From Bacteroidota bacterium (GTDB lineage: Bacteria > Bacteroidota > Bacteroidia > AKYH767-A > 2013-40CM-41-45): a DNA stretch of 64,000 bases. The position numbers and the translations under genes were made by a program. The notes below the pieces were generated by a model. The model did no database searches and was not told the origin of the DNA. It saw nothing but the letters and a program-made list of their open reading frames with translations. Shown here one piece after another: positions 45,000-53,900 of the stretch (position 1 is its first letter; each line of letters starts with the position of its first letter). The stretch is taken from contig JADKJP010000007.1 in NCBI GenBank assembly GCA_016720935.1, positions 992,001 through 1,056,000 of the forward strand. Direction: 5' to 3'.

Positions 45000-45536
45000 C
45001 TACTCCGCCAACAACCCATAATAAAGCACATCAATAAACTTTCCATCATACGTCTTAAAATCCTGCCGAAGTTTTCCTTCGAGCTGGAAACCTGTTTTCT
45101 CTGCAACTTTAATGCTCGCAAGGTTATCTTCAGCTGTACGCAGATATACTTTATTCAATTTCAATTCACGGAAACAATAATCGACGACGAATGAAACCGC
45201 TTTTGTGATAATTCCCTTGCCGGAATATTCCCCATCTATAAAATATCCGATTTCAGATTTCAAAACTTTCCAGTCAATGTCTTTCAAAAATACCGAACCG
45301 ATAATTTTTTGACTATTCTTTTCACAAATAACAAAAGAAGAAAACTCACGTTTTTCCCATGCATCAACCCGCTCAGCAATAAATGAAGCAGTAGAATTCA
45401 AATCACTGTTCGCACTCACCGTCACAGGAAAATACTTTGCAATCCGATCTCTGTTTGTATCAATAAAGAAAAAATATATATCCGCATCCTCGACTTGCAG
45501 TCGTCTTAAAACAAAATCATCAAATTCAATATTCAT
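45000..45536 (-). CDS. GNAT family N-acetyltransferase (RimJ/RimL-like)
   Basis: 178 aa. The acetyl-CoA fold is visible: FVICEKNSQKIIGSVFLKDIDW, SEIGYFIDGEYSGKGIITKAVSFVVDYCF (Q/RxxGxG-type loop as EYSGKG) and RTAEDNLASIKVAEKTGFQLEGKLRQ. RimJ/L relatives acetylate ribosomal proteins or small amines. It has no obvious role in pigment synthesis and is the only gene of the cluster region separated from its neighbours on both sides by repeat-filled gaps, so it may be a later insertion. Confidence 0.85.
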   Translation of the reverse strand: MNIEFDDFVLRRLQVEDADIYFFFIDTNRDRIAKYFPVTVSANSDLNSTASFIAERVDAWEKREFSSFVICEKNSQKIIGSVFLKDIDWKVLKSEIGYFIDGEYSGKGIITKAVSFVVDYCFRELKLNKVYLRTAEDNLASIKVAEKTGFQLEGKLRQDFKTYDGKFIDVLYYGLLAE

Positions 45537-45675
45537 GTATCAGAAGTTAAGCTCTTATTGACTTTTTATTTAATCGGGAAAACAATTTTGTATCACAAAG
45601 TTCACGAAGATTTACACAAAGCTAATGAAGCCATGCAAGGATAACTCCTGGCATCCAATTAAAAAAGTCTTTAAA

Positions 45676-45773
45676 AACCAACCACCAACCACTAACAACC
45701 AACCACTAACCACTAACCACTAAGCACCAACCACCAAGCACCAACCACTAAGCACTAACAACTAACCACTACC
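45676..45773. repeat. C-rich heptamer tract ending in the ligase gene
   Basis: About fourteen 7-mers of CTAACCA, CCAACCA and CTAAGCA type. The tract is the inverse of 44792-44872 across the GNAT gene. Its last unit carries the TAG stop of the ligase gene (45771-45769). Confidence 0.8.
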
Positions 45774-47067
45774 TACGCCTGTGATCCCTAAACTTCACCG
45801 CCTTCCTGCTTCCATCCGGGAACTGCAAAGCACGAATTTCATCTTCACTCACATAGCGGATCTGTGGAATAACACGGAGTCGCGATTGAAGATCGGCGCG
45901 GATTTTTTGCGTGAGTTCCTGTCCCATGTGAACCGGACAAATATGCAGCACCACTTCATCCGTATCGATATCGTTTGAAAAAACTTCAGCGACATAATCT
46001 TTGATCTCTTCCATTCCATTCAACAGATCAAACAAAGCGGGAGGATACATCGTCGTTCCTTTCAGTTTGATCATCTGTTGTTTTCTGCCCAACACCGGAG
46101 ACAAACGCATGGAATTTCTTCCGCAGGAACAGGGCTCCGTATGCGCGATGCAGACATCCCCTGTTTTGTATCGCAACAAAGGCATGCCTTCTACTCCCAA
46201 AGTCGTGATGGTCACTTCTCCTTCTTCACCTTCAGCGACTGGATTTCCATCTTCATCCAGCAATTCAACGAGAATCAGATCGGGTTGCAAATGTCCGCCC
46301 TTGCCGGCTTTGCATTCGGTGAAAGCCGTTTGCATTTCTGTAGAAGCGTATGTGGAATATAACTGTATGTTCCATGCCAACTGAATCTTCGCGCCGAGTT
46401 TGTTAAGAGAAAAATCCGGATTGCGGATATTCTCACCGATACAAATCGCTTTCTTCACAGAGGAAGAATTGATATCGAGACCAATTTCATTCGCGAACTC
46501 GATCAGTTTTAAAAGCATGGAAGGCACGCCTACCACTGCAGTCGGATTCAGTCGTTTGATATTCTCCCATTGCATCGCCGGCGCACCCGGACCAAGACGT
46601 ATAATGCCTGCACCAAGCTTACGCAATCCCGCGTAATACGCGATCCCGGCCATGAATTGTCTGTCAAGAGTGAGCAACAGCTGATATATATCTTTCGCGC
46701 TTCCATCGGCACACAAAAATGAACCATACTCATTAAATGCAAGACGCTCCAGGTCATTGCTGGTCAAAGCAACAGTAACCGGACTTCCCAGTGTTCCAGA
46801 TGTGGAAGTGTATTCCACAATCTTCTCTCTCTGCACACACAGAAAATCCCAGTTCCAATGCTGCATGTCTGTCTTGGATGTGGTGGGTAATTTTGACAAA
46901 TCAGCAAGCGAACGAATCTGATCAACAGCAATATTTTTGGATCGAAACAATTCTTTATAAAAAGGAGAATGCTCACGCACATAATCAAATGTTTCGAGGA
47001 ATTTTTGTTCCTGGATCTTTCTGATTTCCGCAGCAGGTAAAAAAGATGTTTCCGTAGAATAGTTCAT
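45769..47067 (-). CDS. Phenylacetate-CoA-ligase-like adenylate-forming enzyme
   Basis: 432 aa of the PaaK type, the usual length. The ATP motif is YTSTSGTLGSPVTVALT near residue 87, with YSTYASTEMQTAF, RYKTGDVCIAHTEPC and the C-terminal hinge GRKQQMIKLKGTTMYPPALFDLL. It would activate an arylcarboxylate, most likely the coumarate made by the ammonia-lyase, and load it on CoA or ACP. A 4-bp ATGA overlap couples it to the downstream end of acpS. The C-terminus (RDHRRR) runs into the repeat tract. Confidence 0.85.
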   Translation of the reverse strand: MNYSTETSFLPAAEIRKIQEQKFLETFDYVREHSPFYKELFRSKNIAVDQIRSLADLSKLPTTSKTDMQHWNWDFLCVQREKIVEYTSTSGTLGSPVTVALTSNDLERLAFNEYGSFLCADGSAKDIYQLLLTLDRQFMAGIAYYAGLRKLGAGIIRLGPGAPAMQWENIKRLNPTAVVGVPSMLLKLIEFANEIGLDINSSSVKKAICIGENIRNPDFSLNKLGAKIQLAWNIQLYSTYASTEMQTAFTECKAGKGGHLQPDLILVELLDEDGNPVAEGEEGEVTITTLGVEGMPLLRYKTGDVCIAHTEPCSCGRNSMRLSPVLGRKQQMIKLKGTTMYPPALFDLLNGMEEIKDYVAEVFSNDIDTDEVVLHICPVHMGQELTQKIRADLQSRLRVIPQIRYVSEDEIRALQFPDGSRKAVKFRDHRRR

Positions 47068-47441
47068 GCCTGTTCAATAATGACAATTGCTGTCGCGATG
47101 CTTTTCAGATGTGACAAAGAAAGAGAAATCTTTCCGGGATTCACACGATTGTATGTTTCCAGTGTTTTTCCATAGAGTCTGATTTCAGGACGCACAAAGC
47201 CTACTTGTTCAACTTCAATTTCATGAAAAAATGTATTGCTTGTCCAGCCTGTTCCCAATGCTTTCAGAAAAGCTTCTTTGGCTGCAAAACGTGCCGCGTA
47301 ATGTTCGTACTTGTTGGCTTTCGTTTCACAATATTCGATTTCGCGCGCGGAGAAAACATACTCCCGGAAACCATTTCCCGAAGCAATACGGTCTCTCACC
47401 CGCTCCACCTCTATTACATCGATGCCTGTACCAAATATCAT
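47064..47441 (-). CDS. acpS: Holo-ACP synthase (4'-phosphopantetheinyl transferase)
   Basis: 125 aa AcpS type. The metal/CoA motif is GTGIDVIEVERV at residues 4-15, and FAAKEAFLKALGTGW is at about 52-66. It activates the ACPs, here probably those of the pigment cluster; the window shows no other PPTase. It starts 9 bp after the C45 hydrolase stop. Confidence 0.92.
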   Translation of the reverse strand: MIFGTGIDVIEVERVRDRIASGNGFREYVFSAREIEYCETKANKYEHYAARFAAKEAFLKALGTGWTSNTFFHEIEVEQVGFVRPEIRLYGKTLETYNRVNPGKISLSLSHLKSIATAIVIIEQA

Positions 47442-47449
47442 ATCCGCCT

Positions 47450-49111
47450 TTATTTTTTCCTACACAACTCTATCTGTGCACGAATATAATTCTCTTCCTT
47501 CTTCGTCGCAATTTCACGTTTCAAAGCCTGCTCATAAAAATTCCGGGCATTGACAAATTCCTTCTTTTTGAAAAGATAATCTCCCGCCAGAACATAAGCA
47601 TGATAATAGGATGGATTCAGCAAAACCAGACTGTCAGGATCCACACTCATTCCATCCATCATCCGCATTTTCAGATTACGGAAAAGCACAAAATTCCGAT
47701 AAGCATTTGTCGCTAAAAATGTGTCCGCCGGAATGCTCAGACTATCCACCACCAATTCATGATCCGTTTGTAAACCATGCATGGAGAAGATCTTGTTGAG
47801 ATCATAAGCGACATAAGGGCCCAATTGCCAGGGCGCGGTTGATACCCACACCAGTCGTTTCTCCGGCTCAAAAACAATGGAATGATGCGCGATCAACTGA
47901 TTCACCGCTTTTTCATTGCCCATCCCGAGGTCGGCATTCATCAGTCCGCGCTGATCACGCAGCAAAGCAACAGTTTTCTCGACTGTATTCGTATCCACAG
48001 CATTCAGCAATTCCTGCACTCTTTCGTAACGATAAGGTGAGGCGCTTTCTTCCATCTGCAATTTGTTGGGCAAAGAACCTTTCAGCTGATCACTTTGAAA
48101 ATGGTTTGCGCAAATGATAAAATCCTTTTGTGGATCATACATCCCAAGTGAATCGGGCGTCTTCTCCAAAATCACAGCTTTGTGATCCTCAGCCGATGAA
48201 ATCAGGAAGGATTCCGAGACAAACATTTTCCGTTTACCCGCGATGGCATACGCCTCGCTGATATTTTTCGCGTATTGCAAAATCTCGCGTGCGACCAGTG
48301 AAACCGGTGTCGCGGATCCTGAAGGTATCCCCGACTTCGCCGCGTTAATGGTCACAGCCAGACCTTTTTCATTCATCCCGGAAACTGCCCCGATAAATCC
48401 GCCCCAGGTGACTGTCATAAATTTGTATCCCTGATCAGGTTTTTCAAACGCGACAATTTTATCCTGTGCAAAGGCATCGCCAACATAAAAATCAAAATTC
48501 CTTCCGGCGATCAGTGTGCCGCCTTCAGATTTTGGTCCCCAGGTAGCGAAAGAAGTACATCCCACCAAAGCCATACTCTGCAATGCATGACCAATATCGT
48601 GAGCGGCGTGATAATTTAGTATACGCTGGTAGTTAGATCCGATGTATTGGTACTGATCCGAAGCCGACTCCGAGATTCCGTATATTTCTTCTTTGTCTTC
48701 TTCCGTTACATTTTCAGCAAGATGTCTGTTGAACCAGGCTACAAAATATTTCAGGAAATTCAGATAGAAATCCGACGGAATCATTTTCCGGATCTGCGCA
48801 TTGAAATGATCCTCCTGTCGCACCACCAGTTCTCTGCTCAGTTTCCCGTTGATCACGCCGCGTTCAAAAGGTTTCCCTTCCGTATACATCTCAAACAAAC
48901 CACTCTTGCTTTTGCGAAACCAGTTGTTGCCGATGGTGTAAAATCCCGGACTCACTTCCACACGCTGCAATTGCAAAGCGCTTTTATCCGCGATCTCGGG
49001 TGGATAAACAATGGCGACACAATAGAGATAAATGATTCCCGATCCCAGCAGAAGAACAATTCCCGCAAGGACATAAAACCACCATCTTCTATACCATTTC
49101 TTCTTATGCAT
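47450..49111 (-). CDS. C45-family autoproteolytic acyltransferase/hydrolase
   Basis: 553 aa. One N-terminal membrane helix (FYVLAGIVLLLGSGIIYLYCV) is followed by an Ntn-hydrolase domain. The likely nucleophile exposed by self-cleavage is Cys185 in LVGCTSFATWG, followed by GTLIAGRNFDF and GMNEKGLAVTINA, signatures of the acyl-CoA:6-APA acyltransferase/C45 family. The last ~70 residues (PSYYHAYVLAGDYLFKKKEFVNARNFYEQAL) look like a TPR repeat. It may join or cleave amide or ester bonds during maturation of the pigment. It overlaps the oxidoreductase gene by 8 bp. Confidence 0.82.
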   Translation of the reverse strand: MHKKKWYRRWWFYVLAGIVLLLGSGIIYLYCVAIVYPPEIADKSALQLQRVEVSPGFYTIGNNWFRKSKSGLFEMYTEGKPFERGVINGKLSRELVVRQEDHFNAQIRKMIPSDFYLNFLKYFVAWFNRHLAENVTEEDKEEIYGISESASDQYQYIGSNYQRILNYHAAHDIGHALQSMALVGCTSFATWGPKSEGGTLIAGRNFDFYVGDAFAQDKIVAFEKPDQGYKFMTVTWGGFIGAVSGMNEKGLAVTINAAKSGIPSGSATPVSLVAREILQYAKNISEAYAIAGKRKMFVSESFLISSAEDHKAVILEKTPDSLGMYDPQKDFIICANHFQSDQLKGSLPNKLQMEESASPYRYERVQELLNAVDTNTVEKTVALLRDQRGLMNADLGMGNEKAVNQLIAHHSIVFEPEKRLVWVSTAPWQLGPYVAYDLNKIFSMHGLQTDHELVVDSLSIPADTFLATNAYRNFVLFRNLKMRMMDGMSVDPDSLVLLNPSYYHAYVLAGDYLFKKKEFVNARNFYEQALKREIATKKEENYIRAQIELCRKK

Positions 49112-50627
49112 CTTTGATACGCTTCACGAGTTCTTCAATCGGGATAAAAATCGAACTGGTTATCAAACCACTCACCGCTGTTCCCAGCACGCCGTGCAGG
49201 TTCAGGTTTTGTCCGGTGAGATACAAATTGGGTAGTTTTGTCCGCGGAGATATGAATGTCTTCAGTGGATTCAGATAATCTTTAGCAACTCCATACAATG
49301 ACCCGTCATCATTCCCGATATAATCACGATACGAAAGCGGTGTCGCTACATAATAGGATTTGATGTTGTCACGGAATCCCGGGAATTTGCTTTCAACTTT
49401 ATCGAGCAGCTTCTCCGCCTTGCGGATTTTAAATGCTTCGTAATCCTCCCCACGACTCGTCTCATTGGAAGTAGTATTAAAAGTATCCGCCCATTTCTCC
49501 ACATCCGAGTAATGCATGTAAGTCAGTATGCTCATGCCTTCCGCGTATTCTATGGAACGTGAATACGCATGCATGAACAACGCATAACCTCTTGGCCAGT
49601 TTTCTTCTGTATAATTCATTCCATCCCAAACTGAACCGAATTGATGACAGTAATAATTGTAATTGAAATATTTGAATGTATTTTTCTTAAATACAATATT
49701 GATCGTAAAAGAAGAGATCGAATTCTCCAGACTTTTCATCCGGTTGCGGTAAGCTTTTTTAATTACCTCCGACTCCGTCATCTCCATGGTTTTGGTTGGA
49801 TGCAGATTGGAAATAAAATGATCGGCGTACACCCTGCTCCCATCGGAAAGTTCAACGTACACGATCTTTCCCTCTTCTTCAACAAATTTTTTCACTTCAA
49901 TATTCCTGAACAATTCTCCGCCATTTTCCCGGATAGATCTGCCAAGCAGACGGGCAATCTGAGAGCCTCCGTCTACACATTTCCAGCTACTCTCGATATA
50001 GCTGTTCAGAATTAAAGCATGCACATAAAAAGGAGTCTTGTTGGGCATTCCGGCATACAATGCATTATTCCCGGCAAGAACCTCACGCAAACGCGGATTC
50101 GTCACCACCGATTCAATATAACCCTTGGTATCGATCTCCAGCACTCCCGCTTTCTCGTTATAAAATTCTCCGGTACGTAAATTATAAAGCGGAAATTTTG
50201 AGCATATCTCTTTGATCTTGTCACAGTATTCACGAATACCTTTTTCTTCTTCAGGAAAATGAACGAGTAATTTTTCAATAAAATTATCATAACCCTGCGC
50301 GAGCCAGTATTCATTCGGATCGTCTTCGAAAATGATTTTGTCAAAATGATCATTCTCCATCCGCTGCAATTTCAATTTACCGATCAGACCGAGATATTTA
50401 AAAATCTGGTAAAGATTCTGCCCGGGATCCAGTCCTCCCATATAATGCACACCCGAATCAAAGATCACTTTGTCACGCGAGTATGTCTGCAAACAACCTC
50501 CCAACTGTTTGTTCTTCTCCAGCACACAAACCTTATACCCTTCCTTCGCCAATATAGCCCCGCACACCAGCCCGCCCATGCCGCTGCCGGTGATTAGGAT
50601 GTCGTATTTTTTATTGGCGGGATGCAT
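49104..50627 (-). CDS. Phytoene-desaturase-like FAD oxidoreductase
   Basis: 507 aa. The N-terminal FAD motif is DILITGSGMGGLVCGAILAKEGYKVCVLEKN at residues ~9-39, with GGCLQTYSRDKVIFDSGVHYMGG. The C-terminal substrate/FAD motif is NLYLTGQNLNLHGVLGTAVSGLITS. It belongs to the carotenoid-desaturase/isomerase (CrtI/CrtISO) superfamily and is found in flexirubin clusters without other carotenoid genes, so the likely substrate is the polyene or its aryl end. The start codon lies 3 bp from a heptamer tract. Confidence 0.85.
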   Translation of the reverse strand: MHPANKKYDILITGSGMGGLVCGAILAKEGYKVCVLEKNKQLGGCLQTYSRDKVIFDSGVHYMGGLDPGQNLYQIFKYLGLIGKLKLQRMENDHFDKIIFEDDPNEYWLAQGYDNFIEKLLVHFPEEEKGIREYCDKIKEICSKFPLYNLRTGEFYNEKAGVLEIDTKGYIESVVTNPRLREVLAGNNALYAGMPNKTPFYVHALILNSYIESSWKCVDGGSQIARLLGRSIRENGGELFRNIEVKKFVEEEGKIVYVELSDGSRVYADHFISNLHPTKTMEMTESEVIKKAYRNRMKSLENSISSFTINIVFKKNTFKYFNYNYYCHQFGSVWDGMNYTEENWPRGYALFMHAYSRSIEYAEGMSILTYMHYSDVEKWADTFNTTSNETSRGEDYEAFKIRKAEKLLDKVESKFPGFRDNIKSYYVATPLSYRDYIGNDDGSLYGVAKDYLNPLKTFISPRTKLPNLYLTGQNLNLHGVLGTAVSGLITSSIFIPIEELVKRIKDA

Positions 50628-50956
50628 TGTTTGGTGGTTAGAAGGTGGTGCTTAGAATGTAGTGCTTCGTGCTTGGTGCTTAGTGGTTAGTGCGGGAAGG
50701 TTTAGAAATTCTCTATTCCTTTTTAATATTTTCATTTTTTTAACTATCAAAGTTCACAAAATGCATCAAGAGTAAAATGAAATTTTACTAAGTGACCTTT
50801 GTGAAATCCTTGTGTTCTTAGTGTTATAGTATTGTTGATGATATAAATTAAATACAAATTATTCCTTACCCTTTCGTAATGCTTAGACTCCCAATACCCC
50901 CAGCATTCCAAGCACAAAGCACTAAGCACCACCTTTTAAGCACTAAGCACTAACCA
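50628..50956. repeat. Inverted heptamer tracts between the MMPL-fusion and desaturase genes
   Basis: A G-rich tract at 50631-50695 (TTGGTGG, TTAGAAGG, TGCTTAG, TTAGTGC units) and a C-rich tract at 50910-50965 (AGCACTA and CTAACCA units) lie about 215 bp apart in inverse orientation. The latter extends into the next gene and provides its TAG stop (50959-50957). The middle (50745-50830) holds TTCACAAAATGC and CCTTTGTGAAATCCTTGTG words. No gene was seen. Confidence 0.75.
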
Positions 50957-53900
50957 CTAAGCACTGTGTAACACAAACACCACATTCGAAGTCAACCTCG
51001 TATTGTCAAGTTCCTCCATTGCCAGATTATACTGCGATGCAAGATCGCGAATCATACTGGCCGAGAGGAAAGACAAACCTTCTCTGCTCGTCTTGTTAAA
51101 TGAAAATACTTTCGTTGAGAAGAATTCTGTCAGCTTTGTTCCTTTATGACGCTTCTCAAGTTCTGCATTGCCGTCGCGGATGATGAGCGTGCCTCCGGGA
51201 TTCAGACTGTTGAAACATTTGATGATCGTTTCCTTCTGTTGCTCCGGTTGTAAATAATGCAATACATCCGCGATGATGATTCCATCGTACTTTCCGAATT
51301 CGAAATTCAATATGTCCGCATGCGCGAACTCAATTCCGGATTTACGACTGTACACATGCTGCGCCAGATCCGTTTTTTCTTCATCATAATCAATCCCCAT
51401 GATCTCACGCTCAGGAGACAGATACTTCAGCATGTATGTCATGAACCCGTATCCGCATCCAATATCGAGTATTTTTCCCTTCTTCGGTACATGCTCGTGA
51501 AACATCCTGTAATAGCCTTCCAGCCTGAGTTTTACTTTCATGTACCACTCCAGCACCGGACCTTTATACAGATAATTGTACACCAGTTGCTCCCTGAAAT
51601 ACTCCGGACCCTCAATCTCCTCACTCAGTTTCCTGAATTCCTCCCTGAAATACCTCCCTACCAATTTCGCCCTCTCCGAATAAGTCCCCCCCAAATTCGT
51701 GCTCATTCGTGCTATTCGTGGCAAAAACTTCAACGTAATCCTCCCATCCTTAAGAAGGAAGTCGTTCTTCGTCATCGTATACCCTGTCCCATGAATAATG
51801 ATCGGTAAAATATCCAGCTCCAGTTTCTCCGCCAGATAAAACGCTCCCTTATGAAAACGCTTGATCACCCCATCCTGTGATCGCGTCCCCTCCGGAAACA
51901 CAACAATCGAATATCCTTCCTTCACCCTGTCCGCCAGATGCTGAATGCTGTCCTCCGCTCCTTCCATCACCGGATAATAATCCGCCATCCTTACCGCCGC
52001 ACCGAAGACCGGCGAGTTCCAGACCCAACTATTTGTCAGCAGGACAACCTTTGGCGACAACATCACCGTCGATAAAATGTCGAGAAAACTCTGATGATTG
52101 CAAATGATCACCGCCGGTTTGTCGAAATTCTCTCCAAGCGGATTGATGATTTTCTTTTTCACATTTCCCATGATGTACATGAGCGACCAGGTAAACTTCG
52201 CCATGAACCAATGGTAAATGTGTTTGCCTCTCTCTTTTCCAAAAGGCCAGATTTTTACAAGTAAAAATCCAAGCATCGTCAGCAGAATACTTCCGAAAAC
52301 AAAATATGAGAAAGCGAAAGCCGACAATAAAAATCCCCTCGCAGTCCACGGGAATTTTCCTGCCTTAGTGCGCTTCGTGATGAGCTGATTAAAAAGAAAA
52401 GGAATCAGAATAAACGAAATCAAGACCACACACAACATCCCGATGATTGAAATGATCGCGATGGATTTCAATGCCGGATGTTTCGCGAAGATCAGAACAC
52501 CCAATCCTACAACTGTCGTAATTGCCGACAAAAGAATCGATGATTTATAAGAGGTCAGATTTTTCTTGCCGGTTTTGTATTCCTGCAGGAGTCCGTCCAT
52601 GATGAACAGACTGTAATCATCACCCAAACCAAAAATCAAAGCGGAAAGAATGATATTGATGATGTTGAACTGGATCCCGAAAATTCCCATGATCCCGAGT
52701 ATCCAGATCCAGGTGATGAACATCGGAATAAAAGAAACCAAAGCCAGTTCAATTCTTCCATAGGTCAGCAACAAGACGATGAAGACCATGATCGAAGTGA
52801 GCAAAGCGATTTGTGTAAAATCAGATTGAATGATCTCCACAAAACGTCCGGTGAGGTATTGTTTGTCGATGATGGTCAGACCGGGATCATTTTCAAATGC
52901 TTTGTACACTTCTTCCTTTTTCCCCGGAACAACTTTGAGCATGTCGACTACAGTCGCCTTATCAGGATTTTCGCTGATAAAATCATCGAGGAAATTTTTC
53001 CGGATCTCACCCAGCTGATGTACATCCAGAGCTTTGTAATCCGCATTGAGCAAGGCTTTGAATGGCATGAAAGCCGAAGCGCTGAACTTTAGTTCCGCTC
53101 CCTGCTGATCAAGCAGCGAAAGCAATTGTTGTTTTTTCTCCGCTGTCCAGTAACTGTTCCATTTGTTGAGACGCACCTGTTGCAGCGAATCCGAAATCAG
53201 CAGCGATGAAACACCGGAGAATTTCTTCACCACACCCAGCTCCTGCAATTTGTTGATCCTGCCCACTACTTTTTCATTCTCCGCAAGCGCGTGGTTGAGA
53301 TCCTTTCCTTCCGTCACGAGATAAACCGATTGCAGCGCGAAGGCATTCAAACGATTGAACTCCGCTTCCGCTTCACGAAGCGAATCCGACATGTAATTCA
53401 TCTTCATCATGTCGGCTTCGAAGCCTACGTTCTTAGCAGTATATCCAAAGACAATCGTGAGCAACACGATACACAAAACCAGAATCCTGTTGTGGTGCAG
53501 ACCAAAAGCACTCACCTTATCGATCCAGCTGTGTTTGGGTTCTTTGTAAACGGTATCTTTTTTCGAGACGACAAGATGTGGCAGGAAAATCAGCGTAAAC
53601 AAAGAAGCACCGATCAGACTAAAAGCCGTGAATAATCCCAGATCCCGGAGCATTTCCGATTTCACAAACTGCAGACAAAGAAATCCGCCAATCGTCGTGA
53701 AACTTCCGACTGTCAGGGGCATCGCCAGATCATGCAGTACTTCGCGGATATCGCGGCGGTGACGGTAGTGATTGAAAAGATGCAGCGAATAGTTTACCGC
53801 GATCCCGAAGACCACTGAACCTGTTCCAAGCGCGATGACAGAAATTTCTCCTTTCAAAAAATAAATACAGGAAAGCGAAAACAAAGCCCCGAATGCAACC

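Noticed and set aside
44844..45194. Open frame of 116 aa on the plus strand with repeated Tyr-Thr-Leu-Tyr
   Set aside because: It is the translation of the 7-bp tract TTATACC and of the antisense of the GNAT gene; there is no family signal.
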